Source: an uncultured Selenomonas sp.
GTDB taxonomy: Bacteria; Bacillota; Negativicutes; Selenomonadales; Selenomonadaceae
Assembly: GCA_902780535.1 (NCBI GenBank)
Contig: CACZFT010000006.1
Coordinates: forward strand, 1-34,925
Length of the DNA stretch: 34,925 nt
Reading direction: 5' to 3'
This document shows, in pieces, positions 1-7,692 of the stretch. Each line of letters starts with the position of its first letter. The first letter of the stretch is position 1. The position numbers and the translations under genes were made by a program. The notes beneath the pieces are model-generated. The model was not told the DNA's origin and did not search any database. It worked only from the letters and a program-made list of their open reading frames with translations.

Positions 1-1
1 G

Positions 2-1222
2 ACCGCGCTGATCAAGCTGATCGCCGTCGGCCTCGTGCTCGGCATCCTGCTCGCGGTCGCCGCGCCGCAGGCCGTGCCCGCCGTCGCGATTCTCGGCGAT
101 CTGTTCGTCAAGGCCTTGAAAGGCGTCGCGCCGATCCTCGTCTTCGTGCTCGTCATGAACGCGATGGCGCAGAAGAACGCCGACGCGAGCGCGTCGATGA
201 AGCCGATCGTGAAGCTCTATATCTTCGCGACGTTCTTCGCCTCGCTCGTCGCCGTCGCGTACTCGTTCGCGTTCCCGACGACGCTGTCGCTGGCCGTCCC
301 GCCCGACGCGAAAGTCGCGCCGCCGTCCGGCATCGTCGAGGTCTTGAAGAACCTCATTCTCTCTGTCGTCGACAATCCGATTCACGCGCTCGCGAATGCG
401 AACTACATCGGTATCCTCGCATGGGGCGTTGTCTGCGGCATCGCGCTGCATGCAGCGGGCGACCAGACGAAGGCCGTGCTCAACGACCTCGCGAAAATGG
501 TCACGAAGGTCGTGCAGTGGGTCATCCGCTTCGCACCGTTCGGCATCTTCGGCCTCGTCTCGAATGCCATCGGCACGGCCGGCATCGGCGCGCTGATTGG
601 CTATGCACAGCTCCTCGCAGTGCTGCTCGGCGCGTTCTTCACGGTTGCGCTGATCATGAACCCGATCATCGTCTACAGCCAGATTCACCGCAACCCGTAT
701 CCGCTCGTCTGGACGACTTTGAAGGAAAGCGGCCTCTATGCGTTCTTCACGCGCAGCTCCGCCGCGAACATCCCTGTGAACCTCAGCCTCTGCGAGCGCC
801 TGCATCTCGACAAGGACACGTACTCCATCTCCATCCCGCTCGGCGCGACGATCAACATGAGCGGCGCGGCCATCACGATTGCCGTGCTCTCGCTCGCCGC
901 GGCCACGACGCTCGGCATCTCCATCGATCTGCCGACGGCACTCCTGCTCTGCATCGTTGCGACAGTCGGTGCGTGCGGTGCCTCGGGTGTCGCGGGCGGC
1001 TCGCTGCTGCTGATTCCTGTCGCCTGCGCCTCGTTCGGTATCGGCAATGACATCGCGATGCAGGTCGTCGGCGTCGGCTTCATCATCGGCGTGCTGCAGG
1101 ATTCCTGCGAGACGGCGCTGAACAGCTCGACGGACGTCCTGTTCACGGCGACGGCTGAATTTGCTGAGAAAGCAAAGGAAGGCACGCTCAAGGCTGAAGA
1201 CCTCGTGCCGGAACAGAAATAA
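2..1222 (+). CDS. sstT: Serine/threonine:sodium symporter SstT, 5' end outside window
   Basis: This is a DAACS-family inner-membrane symporter that would import serine and threonine with sodium. The frame is open from base 2 with no start in an SD context, and a first transmembrane helix ([16 protein letters not shown]) is already under way, so the N-terminus lies upstream of the window; the GTG at 35 sits inside that helix. Supporting features are repeated hydrophobic segments, the hairpin-loop region [12 protein letters not shown] and the C-terminal block [20 protein letters not shown], typical of SstT rather than GltP/DctA members. A strong hairpin terminator lies 17 bases after the stop. 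A second DAACS transporter is encoded at 21174-22379 on the other strand. Family assignment is secure; substrate specificity is inferred from family resemblance. Confidence 0.9.
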   Translation, partial: TALIKLIAVGLVLGILLAVAAPQAVPAVAILGDLFVKALKGVAPILVFVLVMNAMAQKNADASASMKPIVKLYIFATFFASLVAVAYSFAFPTTLSLAVPPDAKVAPPSGIVEVLKNLILSVVDNPIHALANANYIGILAWGVVCGIALHAAGDQTKAVLNDLAKMVTKVVQWVIRFAPFGIFGLVSNAIGTAGIGALIGYAQLLAVLLGAFFTVALIMNPIIVYSQIHRNPYPLVWTTLKESGLYAFFTRSSAANIPVNLSLCERLHLDKDTYSISIPLGATINMSGAAITIAVLSLAAATTLGISIDLPTALLLCIVATVGACGASGVAGGSLLLIPVACASFGIGNDIAMQVVGVGFIIGVLQDSCETALNSSTDVLFTATAEFAEKAKEGTLKAEDLVPEQK

Positions 1223-1238
1223 AAGAAGAGATTTTTGA

Positions 1239-1268
1239 GACTCGTGCCATGGCGGCACGAGTCTTTCC
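1239..1268 (+). terminator. Rho-independent terminator after sstT
   Basis: A perfect 10-bp stem GACTCGTGCC (1239-1248) pairs with GGCACGAGTC (1254-1263) around a 5-base loop and is followed by TTTCCTTT. It ends the sstT transcript. Its ACTCGTGC stem core recurs in the terminator on the other side of the next gene (3006-3042). Confidence 0.8.
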
Positions 1269-1302
1269 TTTGGAAAGAGTGGAAAGAGAAAGGTCGATGC
1301 TT

Positions 1303-2943
1303 ATGAATACCGCGCAAGTCCTCGTCAAATGCTTGGAAAGCGAAGGCGTCAAGTACATCTTCGGCATCCCGGGCGAAGAGAATCTCGAAATCATCGAGGC
1401 GCTCCGCGATTCGCCCATCCAGTTCATCACGGTGCGCCACGAGCAGGGCGCGGCGTTCATGGCTGACATGTATGGCCGTCTGACGGGGCGTGCAGGCGTC
1501 TGCCTCGGCACGCTCGGCCCGGGCGCGACGAACCTCATCACGGGCGTCGCCGATGCGAACATGGACGGCGCGCCGCTCGTCTGCATCACGGGCCAGGTCG
1601 GCACGGAGCGCATGCACATCACGTCGCACCAGTATCTCGACCTCGTGACGCTGTTCGAGCCGGTGACGAAGCGCAGCCGCCAGATTGTCCGCGCCGATAC
1701 GGTCAACGAAATCATCCGCAATGCCTTCAAGCACGCGCAACAGGAGAAACCGGGCGCGTCCCATGTCGATCTGCCGTGCAACATCGCGCGCATGGAGGTC
1801 GAGGAAGGGCCGAGCTCCCATCCGATCCATCCTTACGAGCCGAATGCCGAACTTGCCGATGTCACGAGCATCCGCGCAGCGGCCGACCTCATCGCCGGAG
1901 CCGAGCGCGCTGTCGTGCTCGCAGGTCACGGTGCCGTCCGCGGCCACGCGAGCGAGGCGCTGACGCATTTTGCCGACACGCTGCACATCCCCGTCATCAA
2001 CACGATGATGGCGAAGGGCATCATCCCGTGCGATGACGACTACGAGTGCGGCACGATCGGCATCCCGCAGAAAGATTACCCCGATGCGCTGATCGAGCAC
2101 GCCGACCTCGTCATCGCCGTCGGCTACGACCTCGTCGAGTATGCGCCGACGAAATGGAATCCGAAAGCCGACCACAAAATCCTGCACATCGATGCGCACA
2201 CGGCGCAGGTCAACAAGCTCTACCAGCCGAATGCGTCTGTCGTCGGCGACATCCCGCACTCGCTCGAAAAGCTCATCACGTTCTGCCAGCCGAAGACCGT
2301 CGCAGACGACATGTTCGCGCTGCGCGACGAGATGCGCCACGAGCGCGAAATGTACGCAGACGATGCAGGCTGTCCTGTCAAACCGCAGAAAGTCCTCTGC
2401 GACATCCGCAAAGTGCTCGGCAAATCCGACATCCTGATTTCCGATGTCGGTGCGCACAAGATGTGGATTGCGCGCCAGTATCCGTGCTATCGGCCGAACA
2501 CCTGCATCATCTCGAACGGCTTCGCGACGATGGGCCTTTCCGTGCCCGGAGCCATCGCGGCAAAGCTCGTCTATCCCGACAAGAAGGTCATGGCCGTCAC
2601 AGGCGACGGCGGCTTCCTCATGAACTGTCAGGAGCTTGAGACGGCCGCGCGCCTCAAGACGCCGTTCGTCACGCTGATTTTCCACGATGGGAGCTATGGC
2701 CTCATCAAGTGGAAGCAGATGGAGCGCTATCATCATGCGACGTCGGTCGATTTCACGAACCCGGACTTCGTGCAGCTCGCCGAGAGCTTCCACTGCATCG
2801 GCTATCGCATCGAAAAGGCCGAAGACCTTCTGCCGACGCTCGAAAAAGCCTTTGCGCAGGACGTCCCCGTCATCATCGACTGCCCCGTGGACTATGGCGA
2901 GAACATGAAGCTCACGGCGCATCTTTTCAAGCGGTTCCAGTGA
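1303..2943 (+). CDS. Thiamine-diphosphate-dependent acetolactate synthase, AlsS-like
   Basis: This 546-residue enzyme of the pyruvate oxidase/acetolactate synthase family would condense two pyruvates to 2-acetolactate and CO2. The ThDP activating glutamate sits in RHEQGAAFMA, and the GDG motif that binds Mg-ThDP is GDGGFLMNCQE, followed by an AlsS-like ELETAARLKTP stretch. The start is taken at ATG 1303, about 9 bases after GAGAAAGG; ATG 1297 in the same frame is possible. The longer frame opening at 1249 begins inside the terminator loop and is rejected. No small regulatory subunit follows, unlike the ilvB-ilvN pair at 22522-24728, so a catabolic (acetoin/pH) or overflow role is plausible. 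No promoter was found between the preceding terminator and the start. Substrate is inferred from family; related ThDP enzymes cannot be fully excluded. Confidence 0.85.
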   Translation: MNTAQVLVKCLESEGVKYIFGIPGEENLEIIEALRDSPIQFITVRHEQGAAFMADMYGRLTGRAGVCLGTLGPGATNLITGVADANMDGAPLVCITGQVGTERMHITSHQYLDLVTLFEPVTKRSRQIVRADTVNEIIRNAFKHAQQEKPGASHVDLPCNIARMEVEEGPSSHPIHPYEPNAELADVTSIRAAADLIAGAERAVVLAGHGAVRGHASEALTHFADTLHIPVINTMMAKGIIPCDDDYECGTIGIPQKDYPDALIEHADLVIAVGYDLVEYAPTKWNPKADHKILHIDAHTAQVNKLYQPNASVVGDIPHSLEKLITFCQPKTVADDMFALRDEMRHEREMYADDAGCPVKPQKVLCDIRKVLGKSDILISDVGAHKMWIARQYPCYRPNTCIISNGFATMGLSVPGAIAAKLVYPDKKVMAVTGDGGFLMNCQELETAARLKTPFVTLIFHDGSYGLIKWKQMERYHHATSVDFTNPDFVQLAESFHCIGYRIEKAEDLLPTLEKAFAQDVPVIIDCPVDYGENMKLTAHLFKRFQ

Positions 2944-3005
2944 CGCGCAGGGAAGCGGGAAGACAAAGATTCATGCAGGCGCAGAAATAAACAGGCAGAA
3001 AAAGC

Positions 3006-3048
3006 GAAACTCGTGCTATACTAGATGTGCAGCACGAGTTTCTTTTTT
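3006..3048 (+). terminator. Terminator with a -10-like element in its loop
   Basis: A 12-bp perfect stem GAAACTCGTGCT (3006-3017) pairs with AGCACGAGTTTC (3031-3042) and is followed by six T residues, a strong intrinsic terminator for the acetolactate synthase gene. The loop and its edge contain TATACT (3017-3022) preceded by TG at -15/-14 (extended -10 form TGCTATACT). This could start the transcript of the downstream deacetylase. No good -35 box was seen, so the promoter part is tentative. Confidence 0.75.
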
Positions 3049-3061
3049 ATGAGGGGATCCT

Positions 3062-3970
3062 ATGATATCGAAATCCAGCAAAGTCTTTCTCAGTATTGCG
3101 GCGGGCGTCCTGATGGCAATCGGCGGCGTCCTCACTTGCACGCCGTCGAAAGAAGCGTCCTCCTTGCCGCCGCCTGCGCAGGAGACGGCGGAAGAGCCAG
3201 CGGCAGAGCCGCAGGAACCTGTCCGTGTCTTTGCGGCCGATGACCTTTCAAACCTCGCACCCGATGCGCCAGACGTCCCCGTCTACGACAAGCACACGCT
3301 TGCCGAGCGACGCGCGGCAGGCCTCCCGACGGCGCTCCCGGACATCGCGCCCTACCGCACGGGAAAGACCGTCTACCTGACATTTGACGACGGCCCGGAT
3401 GACAAGAACACGCCTGCCGTCCTCGATATTTTGCGCGAGGCCGGTGTCAAGGCGACGTTCTACGTCACGGGCCGCCAGGCCGAGGCACATCCCGACGTCC
3501 TCCGGCGCATCTACGACGAAGGCCATGCCATCGGCAACCACAGCTACGACCATCGCTATGAAAAGCTCTACCCCGACGTGAATGGCTTTCTCGCAGAGAT
3601 GGAGCGCACGGACGAAATCATCTATGGCATCCTCGGCGTGCGGCCGCTGATCCTGCGCGCACCTGGCGGCAAGATCGGCCATTTCACGGCCGCCTACGCA
3701 CCTGCCATCCGCGCGAACGGCTACGTCGAGCACGACTGGAACGTGAGCTCCGCTGATGCCGCACCCGGCCATCCCGTCGCGCAGGACTTCATCGACAACA
3801 TCTCGTCGGAAACCGATCAGGAGGTCGCGGCGCGTACGGCCATCATCCTCATGCACTCGTCCGAGGGGCATGAGGAAACGGTCAAGGCTCTGCCGAAAAT
3901 CATCGAACTTCTGAAAGCCAAAGGCTACACGTTCGGCGTCATCACCCCGATGACCCCGCAGCCGTGGTGA
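3062..3970 (+). CDS. Secreted NodB-family polysaccharide/peptidoglycan deacetylase
   Basis: This 302-residue protein has an N-terminal signal or anchor helix (about 8-26, after basic residues), a Pro/Glu/Ala-rich linker (about 30-60) and a NodB deacetylase domain (about 100-298). Catalytic motifs are TFDDGP (107-112, catalytic base and metal Asp), HSYDH (160-164, metal histidines), RAPGG (199-203), DWN (225-227) and LMHSS (263-267). It would remove acetyl groups from GlcNAc of cell-wall glycan outside the cytoplasmic membrane, a modification linked to lysozyme resistance. The cysteine at 26 follows LT, a poor lipobox, so a lipoprotein is unlikely. GAGGGG precedes the ATG. It is followed almost directly by the Nudix gene. 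Confidence 0.9.
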   Translation: MISKSSKVFLSIAAGVLMAIGGVLTCTPSKEASSLPPPAQETAEEPAAEPQEPVRVFAADDLSNLAPDAPDVPVYDKHTLAERRAAGLPTALPDIAPYRTGKTVYLTFDDGPDDKNTPAVLDILREAGVKATFYVTGRQAEAHPDVLRRIYDEGHAIGNHSYDHRYEKLYPDVNGFLAEMERTDEIIYGILGVRPLILRAPGGKIGHFTAAYAPAIRANGYVEHDWNVSSADAAPGHPVAQDFIDNISSETDQEVAARTAIILMHSSEGHEETVKALPKIIELLKAKGYTFGVITPMTPQPW

Positions 3971-3999
3971 ATGTACGAATATACATGGAAGGATCATAT

Positions 4000-4494
4000 A
4001 TGGACGGATACAAGAAATCGAATCTCACGACGCTCTGCTATCTCGAGCGCGACGACAAATATCTCATGATGCACCGCGTGAAGAAGGCGCACGACATCAA
4101 CCATGACAAGTGGGTCGGTGTCGGCGGACACTTCGAGCCGGACGAGAGCCCGGAGGAATGTCTGCTGCGCGAGGTGAAGGAAGAGACGGGCGTCACGCTC
4201 GACCGCTTCCGCCTGCGCGGCATCATCACGTTCGAGTCGGATGCATGGCAGACGGAGTACATGTTCCTCTATACCGCCGACCGCTGGCACGGCGACTTCA
4301 TCGGCCGCGACGACGGCCGCGAAGGCACGCTCGCCTGGGTCGAGAAAGCGCTCGTGCCGGAGCTCCCCATCTGGGAGGGGGACAAGATTTTCTTCAAGCT
4401 GATGGAAAAACAAAACCGCCCAGTCTTTTCGCTGAAGCTCCGCTATGTCGGCGATAAGCTTGTCGAAAAAGTGCTGGACGGAAAAGAACTGTGA
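4000..4494 (+). CDS. Nudix hydrolase (8-oxo-dGTP diphosphatase-like)
   Basis: This 164-residue protein is a single Nudix domain. The Nudix box matches the GX5EX7REUXEEXGU consensus, running from GGHFEPDESPEE through LLREVKEETGV at about residues 42-65, with the metal-binding REVKEE glutamates intact. MutT/YtkD-like members hydrolyse oxidised nucleotides to monophosphates; the actual substrate cannot be read from sequence. The start is ATG 4000, 7 bases after AAGGA. An in-frame GTG at 3964 overlaps the end of the deacetylase gene but lacks a ribosome-binding site. It is probably cotranscribed with the deacetylase. It ends 4 bases before the converging DUF3089 gene, with a hairpin terminator overlapping that gene's 3' end. 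Confidence 0.88.
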   Translation: MDGYKKSNLTTLCYLERDDKYLMMHRVKKAHDINHDKWVGVGGHFEPDESPEECLLREVKEETGVTLDRFRLRGIITFESDAWQTEYMFLYTADRWHGDFIGRDDGREGTLAWVEKALVPELPIWEGDKIFFKLMEKQNRPVFSLKLRYVGDKLVEKVLDGKEL

Positions 4495-4498
4495 ACTG

Positions 4499-5524
4499 TC
4501 AGGCCGCTTCGTGCGGCTTCTTTTTTTGCTCTTTGAGATACGCTTCGATGCGCACGTTGACATTTTCCTGCAGGTTGCGGTAGAAGAAGCGGTAGTCGTA
4601 AATGTGGAAGATGCCGTCGTCGTAGAGCTTGCCGGGGAAGCGCTTCGGGGAGATGTCGGTGCATTTGAGGGCGCCGCGCTCGGTGTCGATGTAGGCGCCC
4701 GTGAGGGCGGGGTATTCGCTTTCGACCGTGCCGTCGGGGGTGACGAAGCAGGCGCCCTTGTTGAGGCTGCGGTCGGCGACGGTGCCGTCTGTGCGCCAGT
4801 TCAGCGGATTGATGGCGAGCGCATGGATGCCGCGCGGTAGGATCGGCGAGTCGTGGACGCCTTCGGCTTCGCTGTTGAACGCGACGATGACGCCCGTATC
4901 GTCGGCACGGCCAGCGAAGCGGAGCTGCGGATATTTGCGCATCTCTTTTTCCGTGATGACCCAGCCGATGGCGTAGGCCGCGATGAGCTGGCGCGCGATG
5001 CGCATGTCGCCCGTGCGGGCTTTGAGCAGGCGCAGCACATGGTCGGCACCCTGCGAGAAGCCCGCGATGATGAACGGCCTTCCTTCATTATAATGCTCCA
5101 TGTAGTAGTCGAAGGCGTCCTCGATGTCCTGATGCGCTTCTTCGATGCATTCCTCGCGGAATGCCTTGTCGAACGAGTAGACTTCGAAGCCGGCCTGCCG
5201 ATAGTACGGTGCGAAGAAGCGGCTGCGCGCGTCGTAGATGCCTTTCTCCATGCGGATGACCTTGCGCAGTGCAGCGCGTTCCTGCGTGTTCGAGAGGTCG
5301 AGATAGTATGGCTCGTAGCGGCCGAGGCAGGCGGTCGGGCTGATGAAGAAGACGTCGGCCGGCGCATCGCCTTCGGCCGCGCTCGTGTCGGCGAGGAACG
5401 CCCAGCTGTCCGCCTTGCTGTAGTCGATGGGCTGGCGTGGAGGCTCCGCGAACCAGCCTTTGACCGTCGAGCGCACCTTGTCTGCCACGTTGTTCACGAT
5501 ATGAAACAAATTACGTGTTTTCAT
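4499..5524 (-). CDS. DUF3089 alpha/beta-hydrolase-like protein
   Basis: This 341-residue protein matches the DUF3089 family (lipase-like alpha/beta hydrolases of unknown substrate). Visible features are ADVFFISPTACLG near residue 60, a nucleophile elbow GFSQG in PFIIAGFSQGADHVL, and YAIGWVITE and KGACFVTPDG blocks typical of the family. No clear signal peptide is seen. The start is ATG at 5524, a few bases after GGGGTGAG. An in-frame ATG seven codons upstream and a further open frame lack a ribosome-binding site. It is divergent from the aldehyde dehydrogenase gene and convergent with the Nudix gene. Hydrolase or esterase activity is family inference; its physiological role is unknown. Confidence 0.8.
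   Translation of the reverse strand: MKTRNLFHIVNNVADKVRSTVKGWFAEPPRQPIDYSKADSWAFLADTSAAEGDAPADVFFISPTACLGRYEPYYLDLSNTQERAALRKVIRMEKGIYDARSRFFAPYYRQAGFEVYSFDKAFREECIEEAHQDIEDAFDYYMEHYNEGRPFIIAGFSQGADHVLRLLKARTGDMRIARQLIAAYAIGWVITEKEMRKYPQLRFAGRADDTGVIVAFNSEAEGVHDSPILPRGIHALAINPLNWRTDGTVADRSLNKGACFVTPDGTVESEYPALTGAYIDTERGALKCTDISPKRFPGKLYDDGIFHIYDYRFFYRNLQENVNVRIEAYLKEQKKKPHEAA
4502..4527 (+). terminator. Terminator after the Nudix gene
   Basis: GCCGC and GCGGC arms around TTCGT, followed by CTTTTTTT, form an intrinsic terminator for + strand transcription. It lies inside the last codons of the opposing DUF3089 gene. Confidence 0.7.
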
Positions 5525-5672
5525 CGTACTCACCCCACGTTTCATTCGTATTTTCTTGTTTTGTTTGATTCGACGGTGGCAATCGGAATTCCTTTTTCGG
5601 TATGCACATTGGCCCCGAAATCCATTGTGCAGCATCCACAAAAATCTCGAAAAAACGTTGTATGTTTTGTCG

Positions 5673-5701
5673 TTGCCCGGAAGACGGCCCGATGGTAGAA
5701 T
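5673..5701 (+). promoter_or_regulatory. Predicted sigma-70-type promoter for the aldehyde dehydrogenase
   Basis: TTGCCC (5673-5678) and TAGAAT (5696-5701) are separated by 17 bases. The 11-base palindrome TGACATTGTCA (5701-5711) lies at the expected transcription start and could be an operator. The 306-base gap 5525-5830 contains this promoter, the leader hairpin below and no convincing gene. No clear promoter for the divergent DUF3089 gene was found. Confidence 0.5.
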
Positions 5702-5751
5702 GACATTGTCAACAGGGAACAGACAGAAATGATGCAGAGAAAGAGCAATGG

Positions 5752-5795
5752 CGCTCATGCTTTACGGATTCGCGTGAAGCATGAGCGTTTTTCTT
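5752..5795 (+). terminator. Terminator-like hairpin in the aldehyde dehydrogenase leader
   Basis: CGCTCATGCTT (5752-5762) pairs with AAGCATGAGCG (5777-5787); pairing extends inward to about 16 bp with one G-U, then TTTTTCTTTT. The neighbouring upstream gene points the other way, so no + strand gene needs this terminator. It lies between the predicted promoter and the start codon and may be an attenuator. Confidence 0.65.
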
Positions 5796-5830
5796 TTCAA
5801 AGTGTCACTTGCAGAAAGGGAGTGGCGGAT

Positions 5831-7315
5831 ATGGCAGAAATCGGCCGCATGTATATCGATGGCGCGTGGGTGCCGGCAGCATCCGGCGCGACGCGCGAGA
5901 TCATCAATCCGGCAGACCAGTCGGTCATCGGCACCGTCTACGAAGGCGATGCCGCCGATGTCGACAAGGCGGTGGCAGCCGCGCGAAAGGCGTTTGACGA
6001 GCCTTCGTCACCGTGGCGGGCGCTGAAAGCGGGGGAGCGGGCAAGCCTGCTCTTCGCCCTCGCCGACAAGCTCGAAAGCGAGGCGAAGGACTTCGCGCAC
6101 CTCGAAGTGCTCGACAGCGGCAAGCCGCTCCGCGAAGCGGAATGCGATGTCAGTGACGCATGCAACTGCCTGCGCTACTATGCGGGCCTCGCGACGAAGC
6201 CGATGGGCGTGACGTACGAGGTGCCCGAGGACATGCAGGCGCTGACGGTGCGCGAGCCCATCGGCGTTTGCGCCCAGATTGTCCCATGGAACTATCCGCT
6301 GCTCATGGCGATGTGGAAGCTCGCTCCGGCGTTCGCGGCTGGCAACACGGTCGTGTTCAAGCCCGCCGAGATCACGCCGCTGACGACAATCAAGTTCTTC
6401 GGCCTCATCGAGGACGTCGGCTTTCCGAAAGGCGTTGCGAATCTCGTGCTCGGCGCGGGCGCGACGGTCGGCGCAGCGATGAGCGCGCACCCGGGCGTCG
6501 ACAAGATCGCATTCACGGGCGGCACAGTGACGGGCAAGAAAATCCTCGAGTCGTCGGTCGGCAACCTCAAGCGCGTGAGCCTCGAGCTCGGCGGCAAGTC
6601 GCCGAACATCGTCTTTGCCGATGCCGACTTCGAGACGGCCGTCGATTATGCGCTGTTCGCGATTTTCGCAGGGCAGGGCCAGATCTGCGCGGCGGGTTCG
6701 CGGCTGCTGCTCGAAAAGAGCATCGCGCCGAAGTTCATCGACCGCCTCGTCGAGCGCGCGAAGAAGATTGTCGTCGGCCCCGGCCTCGCCGAGGGCACGG
6801 AGATGGGTCCGCTCGTCTCGGAGCGCCAGATGGAGAAAGTCCTTCATTATATCGACCTCGGCATCAAAGAGGGCGCGACGCTCGCCTGCGGCGGCCACCG
6901 CATGATGGAGGGAGATTTCGCGAAAGGGTTCTTCGTCGAGCCGACGATTTTCACGGACACGACGGAGGACATGAGCATCGTCAAAGACGAGATTTTCGGC
7001 CCCGTGCTCGCGGTGCAGGTCTTCGAGGATGAAGCCGACGCGATCCGGATGGCGAACAACACGCGCTACGGCCTCGCAGGTGCCTGCTTCACGCAGGACG
7101 GCGCAAAGGCGCTGCGCGTCATCAAGGCGCTGCGGGCAGGCATCACCTGGATCAACGGCTACCACTCGACGTACAACGAAGCCCCGTGGGGCGGTTACAA
7201 GGAGAGCGGCAACGGCGGGCGCGAGCTCGGCACGTACGGTCTCGAAGAGTATACGGAAGTCAAGCAGATCAACATCAACACGAATGTCTGCCCGATCGGC
7301 TGGTTCGCAAACTGA
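5831..7315 (+). CDS. NAD(P)-dependent aldehyde dehydrogenase, betaine-aldehyde type
   Basis: This 494-residue cytosolic enzyme would oxidise an aldehyde to the acid using NAD(P)+. Key residues are the oxyanion Asn in VPWNYPLL (Asn154), Lys in FKPAE (177-180 area), the cofactor loop FTGGTVTGK (229-236), the general-base Glu in LELGGKSP (Glu252) and the catalytic Cys in GQGQICAAGSR (Cys286). Its length is standard for the family. The start is ATG 5831 after AGGGAGTGG; the longer frame from 5729 would place the start inside the leader hairpin. It resembles betaine-aldehyde and aminoaldehyde dehydrogenases, but no choline or glycine-betaine genes are adjacent, so the substrate is open. The gene stands alone behind a hairpin-containing leader and in front of a palindromic repeat. 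Confidence 0.88.
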   Translation: MAEIGRMYIDGAWVPAASGATREIINPADQSVIGTVYEGDAADVDKAVAAARKAFDEPSSPWRALKAGERASLLFALADKLESEAKDFAHLEVLDSGKPLREAECDVSDACNCLRYYAGLATKPMGVTYEVPEDMQALTVREPIGVCAQIVPWNYPLLMAMWKLAPAFAAGNTVVFKPAEITPLTTIKFFGLIEDVGFPKGVANLVLGAGATVGAAMSAHPGVDKIAFTGGTVTGKKILESSVGNLKRVSLELGGKSPNIVFADADFETAVDYALFAIFAGQGQICAAGSRLLLEKSIAPKFIDRLVERAKKIVVGPGLAEGTEMGPLVSERQMEKVLHYIDLGIKEGATLACGGHRMMEGDFAKGFFVEPTIFTDTTEDMSIVKDEIFGPVLAVQVFEDEADAIRMANNTRYGLAGACFTQDGAKALRVIKALRAGITWINGYHSTYNEAPWGGYKESGNGGRELGTYGLEEYTEVKQININTNVCPIGWFAN

Positions 7316-7340
7316 GATAACGACCATGCCACCAAGGGGC

Positions 7341-7577
7341 AGGCCCCCTCTAGAGGGGGCTGTCAGCGAAGCTGACTGGGGGAGTAGTTGGGTGATGGAG
7401 ACAAACGAAAATACACGAAATTTTGCTAAAGAACTTTAGCAATGATTGCATGAGTGTCCAGCTATCGCATCCTACTACTCCCACCACCGCTTCGCGGTCC
7501 CCCTCCCTCTAGAGGGAGGCTGCAGTTTGAATGACTTCACCGCTTAACTTAATGACATTGCCCTCAAAGAGGGAGGC
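7341..7577. repeat. Palindromic MITE-like repeat, copy 1
   Basis: This intergenic element has two arms in inverted orientation. The left arm has the palindrome GCCCCCTCTAGAGGGGGC (7343-7360), the hairpin GTCAGC-GAA-GCTGAC (7362-7376) and the tail GGGGGAGTAGTTGG. A central hairpin TTGCTAAA-GAAC-TTTAGCAA (7423-7442) follows. The right arm mirrors the left: CCTACTACTCCC (7471-7482), ACCGC-TTC-GCGGT and CCTCCCTCTAGAGGGAGG (7502-7519). A terminal block CTTAACTTAATGACATTG (7543-7560) matches the terminal repeat of copy 2 at 24811-25080, which lies in the opposite orientation. It fills most of the 377-base gap between the aldehyde dehydrogenase and the glcD-like gene. It encodes no transposase. No clear promoter for the downstream operon was recognised in the gap. 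Confidence 0.8.
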
Positions 7578-7600
7578 TGCATGTGTATGATACTGCCAGC

Positions 7601-7631
7601 AAAGGAGGTGAGGAAGATGCAGCAAGAGTAA
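7601..7631 (+). other. Perfect Shine-Dalgarno followed by a 4-codon ORF
   Basis: AAAGGAGGTGA (7601-7611) is a full-length anti-SD complement. Five bases later ATG CAG CAA GAG TAA (7617-7631) gives only the peptide MQQE. It lies 61 bases before the real glcD-like start, which has its own GAGGAGG. It could be a leader peptide, a ribosome standby site or chance. Confidence 0.35.
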
Positions 7632-7692
7632 GCGTGAAAATCATCAGAATCATCTGTCATAGAAAGCCATGTGTTTTGAGGAGGAGTGCAGA

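Noticed and set aside
1249..1302. Upstream ATG 1249 as the acetolactate synthase start
   Set aside because: It lies in the loop of the sstT terminator and lacks an SD; the family N-terminus (MNTAQVLVKCL) starts at 1303.
7341..7577. CRISPR array or tRNA-like cluster suggested by repeated palindromes
   Set aside because: Units are inverted arms of one element without regular spacers, and no cloverleaf is present.
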